Assembly (NCBI GenBank): GCA_036345935.2
Contig: JADWOT020000004.1
Coordinates: forward strand, 15,520,396 to 15,584,395
DNA: 64,000 bases
Direction: 5' to 3'
Origin: Taenia hydatigena
Taxonomy: Eukaryota; Platyhelminthes; Cestoda; Cyclophyllidea; Taeniidae
The notes below the pieces were generated by a model. It was not told the DNA's origin and searched no databases. It saw nothing but the letters and a program-made list of their open reading frames with translations. The position numbers were made by a program, and so were the translations under genes. Below, in pieces: positions 35,201 to 47,990 of the stretch; position 1 is the stretch's first letter, and each line of letters opens with the position of its first letter.

Positions 35201-37150
35201 TGATTGTATGCTTTGGATCGTATATTTGATCTTTGCCTCTGTCATGTAGTAACAAGGAGCTACTTGGAGAGGAATTCTACCAGGTGAGAAGTAGCTTTTG
35301 TATTTGAGGGCCAGACAAAAGAAGATATCACTGATTGGTTCTGAGCAATCCGTTGACCCACTATTCACCCCACGATTCCAAAGCACGTGTCATGCGTCCA
35401 TAGAGGACCGAGCTTAGTCGATAAATTGCTCATGAGGATTTGTTATATAATAAAAGTTGCCAGCACCATGTTTTATGCGAAAGAGCGCATAAGCCTTGAC
35501 AGAAGGGGATGGAAAAACAAGTAATGAGTAGTTTGATTAATAAATACGTTACGATGTTGTATCCAGTAATAATAGAGAAAACGAATTGTAGAGTCAATAG
35601 GTGGAGTTAAATCTAACCACATTTGTGGACAATATTAAGAACTCTTGTCTTCCAACTCTTTTTAGAGAAGGGAATAAGAATTAATAAGCATCTCTGAAGA
35701 CGGTGCACTACCGCAAACTGGGTGGTATATTGTTCATAAGTGTTATGAACACTTAGTTTTAGTCTGACGCCTGCCATACATCTGTGATGCTGTGTTCGAG
35801 GCGACAGACGTATCAGATGTTATTTGTCTACATCGGAAGAAAGCGATGATTTTTCTTTATTTACTTACTTACGGATTAAAAGTGTAGCCACTTAAGGCGA
35901 TGATGTGTCACACCAACCGCAATATTATTCCATAATGACAGCTTCTTCTACTTGCATGGAGATAAGAAACGCCTTCCTATGTGTGCATTGCCAGTGGCTG
36001 TTTATAAGTTACAACATTTGTTGCACGTATCGTCTTACTGTTAAGCATATTTTGTCTTAAGTATTTCTAAGAATACCTAGCTGATCTCAATTCTTTTTAC
36101 TTCTTTGGCCCTACATCCCCTTAATCTTGTCTAGTGATATTAAGAGTTATTGTTGTATGGTGTCAAGTCCTTTCTAAGGCAGAAGTGGAAAGAAAAATAG
36201 TGTCGCAACAACTAGCTGTGAAATTGGCTTCATTCTAATGGGCTACAATGTCCATTTGCATCAGAGCCTTTAAGCATTTACAGATACAAAACCGGATGTT
36301 GTTAGGGCAGTGCTACCCACGAAAAAATTGACATGTTCTATTACCACTGAGCATTTTATTATCCAGTTTGGACACCGTTAATCAAAATGGCTGAAAATGC
36401 AGAGGCACCGCGTGCATAGGAGCATGCAATCGTGAACGCCAAGTCCTGCCAAAGAACGATTAAAATTCATAGAGGAGAATCAAAGCACTCCGAGTACGGT
36501 GCGAGGATGTTGCCAATTCGATGTTTGAAATAGCGCGAAGAAATATAATTTTAGATGCCTGATCAAGGAACAATCCGCCGCAAAACTGCACAAGACTTAA
36601 CTTTTCACATAAAACTAGTAAGCGATGTATTTTGTGAATACTTTTGATTGCGGTAAAGTAGCAAACGCCAGTCCCGAATTTGATCGGTCGGATATAGCTA
36701 GCTCATTCAGTTTGCAGGTTTGTCTACAATGCTCTATGCATCCCGGTAAGATCAAAGAAAATCGAGGTTTCCTTTAACGCCTTACGCCTCATAATTTTTT
36801 GGAAAAGAGCATATTACACATTTTTCCATCAAAACGAATAAGAACCCATTCTCTCCTTCCATGCTTTAAATTTTTGAGATGTTTTTCCTTAATAAATTTA
36901 CTTCATTAGCATATTTTGATTGGTGGGTATTTTGCATGCAATTCAAGTGTGCCATAAACTCATTTTCAAATTCAGAAAACATTATTATAGCCGTAAAGTT
37001 CTTTGTGTCTGCTTTTGTATCGGCCAGTCTTGTACTTGCTGTATGACTGTTAAAGAAACCCTTGGATTTTTACTTTTGAAGTACTTACAAAGGGAATGGT
37101 GCCTGTTAACCCATTTTGAAAATGCATTACATGGACAGACGGCGTTAATG
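29300..37150. other. Gene-poor interval between GPCR 1 and the first R1 repeat
   Basis: AT-rich, stop-dense sequence. The ORFs present (for example 30065-30427 - and 35018-35386 -) lack ATG-supported starts, domains or splice partners. One exon-like segment is listed at 34296-34444. Confidence 0.4.
34296..34444 (-). other. Exon-like segment, low confidence
   Basis: Acceptor TGCCTGCTTCCGCAG, then two bases plus 49 open codons containing SVWTLQKGIIFFRKAGPEHI and SENLFTWSSSYFQ, then donor GTAGAA. Phase 1 to 0. No matching neighbour exon found and no family recognised. Confidence 0.2.
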
Positions 37151-37154
37151 TGTT

Positions 37155-37830
37155 CCCACATTATTCCAAGCACTTTTACAAGGAATAATTATTTTGTGCT
37201 TTTGATCCTTGTTTTAGTGGTGTAGAAGAAGCGTGTACCCTGAGGATGAGAAAAATATGTAAAGAACCCTAATAGGAAGTCTAAAAATGATATTTAAAGG
37301 AGGGCTATTGCGCATAAATCGTCTGAAAATTTGCCCTACGGAACTGTTTATTACATTTCTGCTAGGATATTAAACATGGGAGCCAAATCGCTTCCCTACC
37401 GGCTAATGTGAACTCAGATCGGTATGGTTGGAAGGCGATGAAGAAAGAGTTGCCGTAAAACCTTACCTCCCTTTGTCACATGATCCGTCTCCTGGACGGG
37501 CACGACGGCCGCCGCATTATATTTCTCCAAAACCAGTTATCATACAGAAGCCAATGAAACTACTAAAGGGATCAGTAACTTTGCTCTCAGATACACTCTC
37601 AGTTGCGGAGGATTTCAATAGATTACACGGTTGGCTTGTAGGGCTTTTTCTTGCAGCACCGATTGCGTTGTGATGGATGACGTGGGAGGTCGACCAAGTA
37701 CGGCGCTGAGAGCGGTCCTTGAAAGTGGAGAGAGGATGTGTAATTCATCGGTTGTCTGTTTAACTTTCCCACTGAACTTCCTTCGAATATACTGACATTC
37801 CATATAAGTTTTATACCTTCTTTTGCCTTT
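37155..37830 (+). repeat. Dispersed repeat R1, copy B
   Basis: Aligns by eye, in the same order, with copies at 41.4, 47.3 and 55.4 kb. Diagnostic blocks: ...ATATGTAAAGAACCCTAAT... (37255), CTACGGAACTGTTTATTACA (37337), CTCCCTTTGTCACATGATCC (37468), AAGGGATCAGTAACTTTG (37566) and TTGCAGCACCGATTGCGTTG (37652). After the last block one frame is open, reading TDCVVMDDVGGRPSTALRAV and SSVVCLTF, similar to copy E. Probably an old mobile element or segmental duplicate; class unknown. Confidence 0.55.
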
Positions 37831-40800
37831 ATGGAAGTTCCGGGATGATAAATAATCCTATCACACATTATAATGTACAAGTTTTGTTTAAAATTTGGTT
37901 GGAAGATCAGAGGGTCAAGCTAATGCATGACTGCTAAGAATTCGTAAATAGGCATTTTTGGGCAGCAGATAGGTGGTTCATGATGCTGTCAAACAAGTTA
38001 TGCGAATATTTGTAATAAAAACCTTAATTTAGCTGCAGTAACAGCTTAGACAAACATGGCATTCGCTAAAAATTCAAAGCAATTAAATTTTGCATCTCCT
38101 GAATAAAACATTGCCTAAAGCTTACTAATTATTGTTATTAGGGTTTTTCTCTTGTGTTAAATTATCTACTTTAATAAAGAATTTACTTCTCCAGCGAAGT
38201 TTTACGTTTGTATTTCACATGGATGGCATAGAACGACTATAAAAGAAATGAAGCTGATTGACTTGTACAACTCATCCATCTGTCATGGATACACAAGATG
38301 AGATGTTTTTACGTAAAGAAAACGGGTGCATATCCAAACTACTTTTAGAAAGGAATTGTTAACCTCCTCATATGCGATGTTGATTTCACTTACTCACTTA
38401 GGTCTGTTTTCTCAAAAGGGACACAGAGGGTTGTTCTTCTTACTTCTACATTTTAAACGCACGCCCGAGGTGAAAAAAATTGGGTGTATTAGCAGTGCTA
38501 GCATCGACAAAGTGTTCTTATAATGTGCATTTGCCTTAACAACTTCATTCTCCTTCACAATCCCTCTTTTTATTCATCCACTCAACTCTCTCTCTTTTAT
38601 ATTTCTCGGGTTTCATACTCCAACACCATTTTGGCCTCTTTAGATAGCAATGTTCCTACTGCCATGAAAACAGCGTGGACTGTTGATTTATGCTGCAGCA
38701 ATCATTCCGCCTCTCCGAGCATCCAACAGTACACGGTAATTGTGTACCAACTCCCTCCAGTGAATTCCGTCCTGTGTTCGCGAAGTTCATGTTGAGCGCT
38801 AAGAGTACAAGGATTGGCAATTAAAAACCAACTTGTTTCTACTTATGGTGGAGCTATAATCGTTAAAAAGACGTGGTTTTTAGTTAAATATAATAGTACC
38901 ATGGGATGCAAACTGCCAAAGTGCGCTTTTTTTCATAGTTCTCAAAGACCTAGTAACAGCGCATTTATATTTAAACCAATGCTTATGTTGTATGGCCGGC
39001 AAAATTGTTTGCATAAAACAAGGAAGACTTCTGAGAAACGGTGGAAACTTGTTAGTGCTTTTAACTAAGGGTAACGTAGTCCCATTTAAATTGAGTCAAA
39101 CAAGCGATGTATATTCAAAGTCGCCTAGTGATATACCATACGATCTCTCCTCTGCACGATCCGAAATCAAAATTTTCTAAAACTGAATCCGATTAACAGT
39201 TCTTTTGAGAGTTGCCTGACTGACTTTACACACAATCCAACCTTATGGCTAATTTACAAGATCTGCATTTCACTGTGAATTAATTGATGTTAATAAGTCC
39301 TACGTGTTGGTTTCCCTTTTGTTAGCAATAGCCGAATTCCCATGGTTCATTTGGGTTCTCTTTGCACTGTAATTAGCAGTCTGAAAATCTTCACTTCAAT
39401 GCAGACTTTGTTTATCGAAACGGCACGCAGGTGAATGGAACGCTTAACATTTTAAGAGCTCATTTACCGAATCGCGTGGTTAGAAAAAAAGACATTTGTC
39501 TGATTATATGATTAATAATCTGCCTTACATGCTAATCCAAGAAAGGCGGGCTACGACTTGTGAATTAGTTGGAGGGCTATTTTTTTTAGCACAATCCTAG
39601 TCTCACTGGCTTGGCTTAACAAGTTTCGCAAATTAAGCATTATTTTTTTCAGTAAATAAGTCGTCGTCACGCGCACGTGACATTCTGATTGCCTTACTTG
39701 AGTCTGTGAGTCTCCCATGTGAGAGGGTTTTGTTGATAGAGATCGAGCCAGACTAAAAGAAAGCAAAGTTAAGACGCTTTGTGCTCCAAATGGGGACTTG
39801 AATGTGGTTGGCTCCATAGGATGGTTATTCAGTCTCTTGACAACCACTGATGGGCAGCCTCTAGCGGTCGATGATTAGGAGAATGTCTTAACACTGAGAA
39901 TGTGATGCCGCAGCTATGGGTTTGAAAGATTCCATATTATCATCTCAGCCATGCTCTCTGCTCACTAGTACTACAGTCACAACCGTCGTAATCGCAGAAA
40001 GAACTTAATTAACAAAACAAATTGTGTTTTTTCGTAAAATAAGAGGACTTACCACCGCAAAACTTCCATCTTAGCACAGCAACTTTTACAACCACTCCTT
40101 TGGCATCCAAATACATCAAGATGCAAATGACCTAGTCTTCTTCCACTTGAGGAAAAGGAAATCAGCATTTACTTTGCTATCCTAATTTGAAGGTAAATTA
40201 TTAGCAACTTTAAGATCTTAATGGGAAAAGAACATCACCTTAACGCAACAATAGTGTGCAGAAAGCCGTAAAATTGGATCATTCCGATTTTGTACTCTTC
40301 TGTGTTCATTGTCCTCATAATTGCAATACATTTTTGTACACAAAGATTTGTCCTTTCTGTGTCTACAGCAATCATCACTGTCAAGTCCTACCAAGTTTTC
40401 GATGTGCTAACTTTATAGCTGGTTCAATGCTCTGTTAATACGCAAATAAGTTTCAGAATCACAAACTAATTTTAAAAGAAAATGGCTTCCATCAAGCTAA
40501 AACGCCTTTACTTGAAGAACCTGTTACCAGGCTCCGCAGAATTTAACAGATGTCAAGACGTAAATTGCCTTGCGAGAAGGGAATGAATGTCTCCCAGGCT
40601 ATCACACATCCGAGTAAACACAAGGTAGTGAACTTTCAATTGGATGGTTGGCAGAAGTTTTCATCGCCCAAATTCCAGTCTTCCTGCGAAAAACATCGAA
40701 GGTTAATAGGCTCCCACGCAGAAGCGGTCAACCGCCTCTTTCTGTAAGATAATTTTCGCTTCCATATTTACGTATACACGTCCAAGCGAGGTCCAACATT

Positions 40801-41394
40801 CACTAACAAAACAGAAGGGCCTAAGAAAATATGAAGATAAATTAGCAAAATCAATGCTAGGCGAGTTGGTGTTGGATGACCAACAATTCCCATTTAAAGG
40901 TCGATCCAACTGGGACTTTGGTAAGAGGATCTGGTGGCAAGACTTCCTTCAATTACTAAGCTTGCCCTCTCTTGCCCGGAATTTTATATTAACCCTTAAC
41001 ATTTGGTCTACAAGGGATTCTAGTGGCTCACCTAAATTTCCCTAAATCCAAATCGGAGGATACAGCTTAAATTTAGAATATTTTGCCAAATCCAGAATGT
41101 GTTTTTGCTCTCAGGCGGGTGCAGGGTTCATTAAGTTTATTCACCAAAGCTCGGTCTTCATTTTGGTTCAACTAAATTGGGCCAAATCGGTTTCAGAAAA
41201 TGTTCTTGACGTCTTTTTAGAAAAGCATTGCCATTATTGTTTAACTTGAATATATCAACTAGAAGTCATTCACTTTTACAAATCAAACCACTTTAGTAGT
41301 CCCTTTTGTTAGTTTTGCCCCAAGTTAGTGTAAGCTACTGCATCGAAATGTGTTCCTATCCCTAGAATAGTTGTTTAATGGTTCCTTTTTTTAC
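37831..41394. other. Gene-poor interval between R1 copies B and C
   Basis: No supported gene. Chance ORFs at 38326-39180 (+) and 39551-39847 (-) have no domain, and the second strand is equally open around 38.7 kb (a Cys-containing 45-codon ORF), so neither frame can be preferred. Confidence 0.35.
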
Positions 41395-41945
41395 GTGAGC
41401 GTTTAATTTGTTGCCTTTGCACTTTCATTAAGCTATCCCATGGCCTCCGCTTCATCCACTTTAGTCCAGTGCTCTTATGGCTAGCAATGGACATATATGA
41501 TAGCCTGCACGTTCCACCTTCCTTAAGGCACTTCAAAAACAGGATAAAACTGCGGACCTAGCGGAATCACTGAAAGAGACTGGTGGCAGTGCGATCAAAT
41601 ACCCGCTCAGTTGCATCCAAATTCGATGAGGGGTATGGTTAGGTCGTATGTGTGTTACCGCATCGATTACATTGTGACAGTTGACGCAATAGGTCAGCCA
41701 AATAGAGCGCCGGGGACGGAGCTCAAATTACAATGCTTATTCAACGCTGCGTTCTGGTCCCACGGGTTCTCAAGGCTCCGCCTTTATGCTCTTACTGAAG
41801 TTTATGGCATTCAAGCAGTCTGTAGCTCCCCAACACTTCTACGCACTGCCCGTCCATTTTCTGTCCAAGTATCGTGCATCTTTTTGTCCTCAGAAAAGCC
41901 TCAAATCGCTGTACTATCATTCGAGTTATTTATCCATTTCAGCGA
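41395..41945 (+). repeat. Dispersed repeat R1, copy C
   Basis: Shares the TGCCTTTGCACTTTCATTAAG / CTCTCCTTTGTCACTTGACTC region, the ATCGATTACATTGTGACAG block (41658) and the end block CATTTTCTGTCCAAGTATCG (41854), followed by a CTCAGAAAAG motif. It contains a 118-codon ORF (41611-41967) overlapping the exon-like part of the repeat, without a recognisable domain. Confidence 0.45.
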
Positions 41946-43724
41946 TTTTTGTGCAACTATGATATAAAATATAGCCATATTTACGGCATTTAAAGTCTGT
42001 CCAACGCGACAGAACATCAATTATTATAAGATAACCCTCACTTTTATTTGACTTTAATACTTATGCCACTTATCAGATTTTTTACCCAAATGCTTACGTA
42101 AGGACGTAAAAGTGCCGAATTCTCTAAATTTCATATGTATTTAAATGAATTTAATGCTACTTTCCCACACTGTTTATTTAAACATTAAAAATTTCCTTGA
42201 AAGTGTCATAAATTGAAGCTTTAGTTAGTAGGTTAATCATGATTTGACTAATGCATATTTACTAATCTTCATTCGTATTTAGGAACTCTTCATGGTTGCG
42301 CCAAGCAAATCGTCTAAACTAAGCTCTCTATTCACCTGCTTTTTCAAAAAATGTTTATCAAAGGATTATATGCATGAAGAAAAAAATTTATGCTTTTACT
42401 TGCATGTGGTGGTTCATTGAAGAAGATCTGCAGATGTGATCTGACCCAACAACCGGCCAAATTCAGCACTTCAAATTTCAAAATATATGAGCGCGCTCTG
42501 CTGTCTTACAGGTTCCCTCTGCTTTAGCAGAAAAAATATTTCGGAACGCGGCTTTGCAAATCGCTTAAACAAATTCAATGGTTGTTACTATCTACACGCG
42601 TTAGGTTCTTTTACTCATTGTTGTGAGCCTGCAAATGTGTCCGATTTTTTTGGCAGGCTTTGTTCAAAACGTCTAATAAAGCACTGATCGGGTTTATTAT
42701 ACATGCTATTTATTTAAAAAGCACAGCTCTGCTGTTTTAGCTTGCAACATTTAAAATGCTACTGTAGGCATCAAGAGAATAATTTTTATGCCGTCCTTCA
42801 ACAGTAGAAGAAGAAAATAAGGGCTGATTTCTTTCTTTTTTGGATTTATGGTATCTCCTTTACTTAAGTTTGCTCCCCTTTAAATACTAGTCCCACCTAA
42901 GGAGAGCTTGTGGTTAAAAAATATCTTAGTGTGGTAAAGCTTTGTATCTGATGTGTGCCGCAGCGCTTTCGTCAAGTCACTAGTGACGGGGATACTGGGT
43001 AGTAAATGTCAGCATATTTTAGAAGGGCTAAAGCTTTTCGTACTGCTGCATGGTAATGTGACACTAAAAAGGAAACTTCTCTTTACTTATGCCCAGAATT
43101 TTGCCATTTTACGCTTTAAAAATTAAAATTTTTCCCCAAAATGGAATAAAATTTGCGTTTTTATTACCGGTGTGTCAGAGGGTTGCTTACCTCTGCCTTG
43201 AATACCTCTTTTTTTCCAGAGCCTTGACCAGAACTTACCCAATCAGCATACTTCCACGTTCAGCGAAGCCGAAATAAAAGTCGTCTAGTTCAAATGCAAA
43301 ATTTTAATTATTTAGCCATCTTATGGTGTCCTTTTAATGTATTTTGCAACTTCAAAGGCTTCAGTTACTTTTTATGTCATGTGGAAGAAAATTGAGCGGA
43401 AGCATTTCCTTATTTATCCATAAGTGTCATATCCAGCGAATAGTATTTCTCGGTCCACACATGAACACTATGAAGCATAAATAGAAGTTTTTTAGGAACT
43501 AGTGCTTAAATATTCTGTAATTTTCTCGCTCATTGTATCGCAATCGATGCTTTTGAGTTACGGGCATGCATTTTTCTTGTCTCTAAATTAATGCATTTTG
43601 CAATCAAAGCTCTTTGACGTGAAAGTTCCTTTTGAGACTTATAGAGAGAAAGCAGTTATAATGGTAGCTGTTCGGGACTTTATTAAAATGAATAAGGTGA
43701 TTTGGATACTAGCATTGTACAGGA

Positions 43725-44075
43725 AGGCTGAGGGGCTACCAATATGGGTCGGAAGCCATACCGTTTAGCTGAGATTCTAATTCAGAGCCCCAAGTGTCCT
43801 CCAAATCAAAACAAATAGTAAAAATCCAAGTAAACCATCCTGTTGCTTTTAATTGCCTTGCGATCGCCTTCTTTTAGTAGAGCTGTAAGCATTCGTCATG
43901 GCAACCACTTTGGTTCATGTCAAAACAGATTCACATTTATGGCCTTGATGAGCGCCCAACCCGCATTTAGAAAGCATCCTATTAAAAAGGTCAGGAAATG
44001 ATGTCTAAAACAACAAAATGCAGTTGAGAGCTCTTTTTTAGACAGAAAAGATTAGTAACATTCCAATTAATTCTG
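43725..44075 (+). repeat. Dispersed repeat R2, copy 2
   Basis: Partner of 26495-26860. Same block order and orientation, with substitutions and small indels throughout, so the duplication is old. No ORF. Confidence 0.5.
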
Positions 44076-45811
44076 CGTTGCGGTATTATCTAGAGGCTTC
44101 CTTGAACAGCCATGTTTGACTCCAGATACAGTTTTTATAATCCATTGAAGCAATAATCCCCTTTATACTGCTAAATCAACAGAAAAGTGAATCGAACATT
44201 TGGAACTTAGTCTTTTTACACTTCTGCTAATTACATCCAAAATTTGCATCTCTTGTATGAACTTATTGCGATGTTGGCATAAGTGAGCATTTTTTACTGC
44301 TGATTAATTTTTATAACGTGACATGAAATCAAACTCATGCCAAAAAATCGTAGTTAAGGGTATTTTTAGCACGACTGTGACAATTTTGGTCATGCTAAGT
44401 TTTATCTTCTACACATTTATTGCTCATTTTACGATTTGTTTGATTGCATTTTGTTTAATTATATGCATAAGTAAAAGCAACTTTTTTGTTTTGTTCTAAG
44501 CAAAATAATTCGACTAGTGCTTTTGCTTTAGTCCTAGACTGTTAAGCCCTTTCTATTTACACATTTTTTGAATCTCGGCGCAGTGAGTGACTAAGACAGT
44601 GTCAGAAAGTGCTTGAAATCTTCATATTGCATCTACAACCAGGTGGCAAATTCTTCAAATGGCTGGTACTGTTTCCATACACTGGTGCGTCAACTAGTAC
44701 AATATACAAATTTAGCGGCTCAAGATATCTCTGAAGACCATTGGGGACTTAATACTCCAGCACAATATAAATTGCCGACATTGAGAAGGGAATAGGGGCT
44801 GCTAACATGACCTAAAGGCACAATGGCGCACCCTTTGCTAAAAACCATCAAGGTGCAGGGATCTATGCCAAACTTTTCTTTGAGTAAATAAAAAGCGGCA
44901 AAAAATTCACTTTTAAAATGTTTAATTCCTTAAAGCAAAATAATAAATAATAAATTTTGTAAATTGTAGGGGCCCAAAGGTGGGGAATCAGAAAATTAGG
45001 TCTTAAAATGATGATGGTCTGGAGCGCAATAACCAACCTTAAGACTAAATATAGAGTCGGAAATAATCTGACCCAAGTTATACTTTGTGCTTGTGTGGGT
45101 CTCGAGACTACAAAGCCCATAAAACACGTCTATTAAGTATGGCGCTTTAGTAGGGCGTTAAAAAGCTTACCGGAAGCTGGATTTGATCTATTTCATCTAT
45201 ATTAACTTTTCACTTGCACACATGTAGTAAAAGCTTTATATTAGTCAACCGTTTACTTAAAAAAGGTAGTTTTTCTGCAGGACCATGAGAAGACAGTAAC
45301 CTTTATCGCATATGCTTGGCACCTCAGTTTCCCTGATTGAACTCACATATTACAAATGTGTGGCATATTTCGTCACAATACAAAATAAGTTTTGATGCTG
45401 CTGTAATTATAAAGCACGCAAGAACTCGAATGGTCGATTTTTGCTGCAATTTCGGTTCTGCCAAAATATTTCTGTGTTACTTGATAGTGAGACAACTGAC
45501 TAAAAATTTTCCGAACAAGTAGTCATTTGTGAATTTGCTTTTGAATTCTGCGGCACTCCTCCATTCCATCCCAGAAAGACTAACGTCATATGATAACATA
45601 AATGGACCTGTTCATGTCACGGTGACTATCATTCATGTCTGGGGCCTTTTTTATGCAAGCTTCGACCCAATCTCCAGGTAGTCCAAGATTCCGTGATCTC
45701 GTGTTTCCGCTGTATTACAAGCTACTTTGATGTTACAAATGTTTACTTTTGCGTTTTTAATGAATGTTCAGATAGCGCCGCGGTGACCAAATGGTCATGG
45801 TACATACCCAC

Positions 45812-45967
45812 GCACACACACACAAGAGAATCGCAGATTCGTTCTTTTGTAACCGTTTTGCCTTTAAGAGGACTGCGTAAGATGTGCGGGACGTGGCTAT
45901 AAATAACGAAGACTGCATTTGCACATCGATCTGTGACCCATTTAGGCTGGGTTCGGCTGTGTTGTTG

Positions 45968-46008
<41 letters not shown>

Positions 46009-46139
46009 AGTGTGCATGGTGCACAAGTCGTTTTGCATATTCCCTCTCCCCCTACCGCCCCGTCTTTCTCTCTCCCTCTCTAGCTCTCCCTCTATCTTGC
46101 TCCATAATTAGCATATCCCCACACATACACACACACACA
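45812..46139 (+). repeat. Simple-sequence cluster: CA, (TG)19, CT tract, CA
   Basis: A short CA run (45812-45824), 19 TG units (45969-46006), a C/T-only-like tract (about 46041-46102) and another CA run (about 46121-46139) lie within 330 nt. The TG run can adopt left-handed DNA and the CT tract triplex DNA. ORFs crossing it are artefacts of the repeats. Confidence 0.85.
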
Positions 46140-47034
46140 TGGACCTTTTGTAGGCCTCACAGGTAAGTTTAGAACTTTCCACTTAATGGTCGCGCAGATC
46201 TACCCTGCATAATCAAATTTGGGAACACCTCTAAGAGGATTGCTCTTTACACAATTACTTTTACCTCCTTCGTACTTTATCGACTTGCTATTCGTCCTAT
46301 TCCCAAAGTGCGCATAATTAAATCAAATCCACTTCTTTGCGTATCACAAAATACTTATACTTTTCTTAAACTAAAGATCATTAAAAACTATTTTATCTTT
46401 GGTTCCAGTAACATCAAATTATTTTGTTCTGTATAATGTTAAACATGTATTTTGGAGAACAGTCACCAGCTGACTGTAGCTCCTCATGTTAATTCTTGGA
46501 GACATTATGCATTATTCTCCTTTACTTCTTCAAATTTTCCCTTTTTTTCTCTAAGTGGGTTGTTTTCTTGTTTATTTGTACTTTAGTGTTTCTTACTTAT
46601 AACAAGAACTTTAAGATCTACTCATTTGAAAGTTTAAAGAATGAAGGGATGATTTTATTCACACCATTCTTCTTGTTGATTTTACTTCACCAATAAGGCT
46701 TTAGCTTTCCTAATAAGGTCTTTGCAAATTGTCCTCATTACATCGAAGTCTCGAGGGTATTTTACAGGAGTTACAATTGCAAAGATCCTTAAGTATCCTG
46801 AGTTCATATAACTTAGTTCACTGTACAAATGGTACTGACTCACCATCTTCGCCTTATTTAACCAAAATATTCTTCTTACCAAATCCTGAGTTCCATGCCT
46901 TAAGCTTTATTCAAAATAATTTGTTTTAATGGAGCGTAAAATAAAGCGAAATCATGTAGAATTGTGTTTACCCATTTAAATATGCTTAAATGATTTTTTC
47001 AGTTCATCTTCGTGCAAAGCGTTATTTGTTCTTA

Positions 47035-47990
47035 CAACTCTCGGTGCTCCGCCGCTGTAAATTGTTTGGTGAGCTGGCCTTCGGTCCACACCAATAGCCC
47101 AAGCCCTTCTGTACGCTGGTAACACATTTTCTGCCCAAGTGTTATGTTAACAATCGTCTTTAGAAAAGTCATGGGGTGTTGCCATTGTGGCAGCGAAAAG
47201 CATACCCTATCCTAAAGGACTTCTACCCTCATTCGTGTTGCTAAATGATAAACTTCAATGGTACGAAAAGAGTTCATACACTGGGGATGGGAAAATATGT
47301 GAAGAATCCCAACAGGAGGTCTGAAAATGACGTCTGCATTCGGCAATCACCCTAGTCTCGTGATCTGCAGGAATGCTGTTAACAACTGAAGCAATGCTAG
47401 TCATGAACTGTCGGGAAAGTACATTACGGAACTGTCTGCCGTTCTGCGATATAGATATCAGTTATGTAAGCTCCACTTCCCTATTAGGTGGATGAAATCC
47501 AAAGAGACATGACCGAGTAACTTTGAGGTGGGAAAAAAGTGGCAATTTAGAATGAACGAAAATTCCTACCCACAGAGACTTATGTTAATTTCCGTCCTTT
47601 GTCGTTTGACTGTGCTTTCGAACCGGTGTTTTAAAGACTAGCTGTGGACACGCGCGATGACTGCTATAATTCTGTTTTCTTCAACCTAGCTTCTAAGCTA
47701 GACGAATTGCCAGATGCAGTAGGATCGCCGAGGGGATCAGTGACATCGTGTGGTAATTTCGTTACTAACGCGGCCAGTTTGCAAGTGTGATCCTTCAGCA
47801 CTAATGGTATTGTGATGAGTTTCACCAGAGGTTGACCAAGGAATGCTTCGGGAATTACCCTTTAAAAATGCCTTAATTGGTTGTTCAACTCTCGAATTTG
47901 ACAGCGGGTTTCATGAATGCTCCGACACTGTATTCTTACCAGCGAGAGGAGCTGTTCTGCGGGCAATTTTAGTAGCCCAAAGCCCTACTA
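47035..47990 (+). repeat. Dispersed repeat R1, copy D plus a preceding 3' fragment
   Basis: 47270-47990 carries the R1 order: GAAAATATGTGAAGAATCCC (47289), ATTACGGAACTGTCTGCCG (47423), TCCGTCCTTTGTCGTTTGAC (47592), AGGGGATCAGTGACATCG (47731) and CTTCAGCACTAATGGTATTG (47791). The exon-like part has in-frame stops. Just before it, 47035-47215 matches the 3' end of R1 (ATTTTCTGCCCAAGTGTTAT, then TCTTTAGAAAAG), so two copies lie head to tail. Confidence 0.55.

Noticed and set aside
35018..35386. 122-codon minus-strand ORF
   Set aside because: Begins with GTG, no acceptor or donor that defines an exon, no motif.
45757..46111. His/Thr and Cys/Val repeat ORFs on both strands
   Set aside because: Direct translation of the (TG)n/(CA)n microsatellite.
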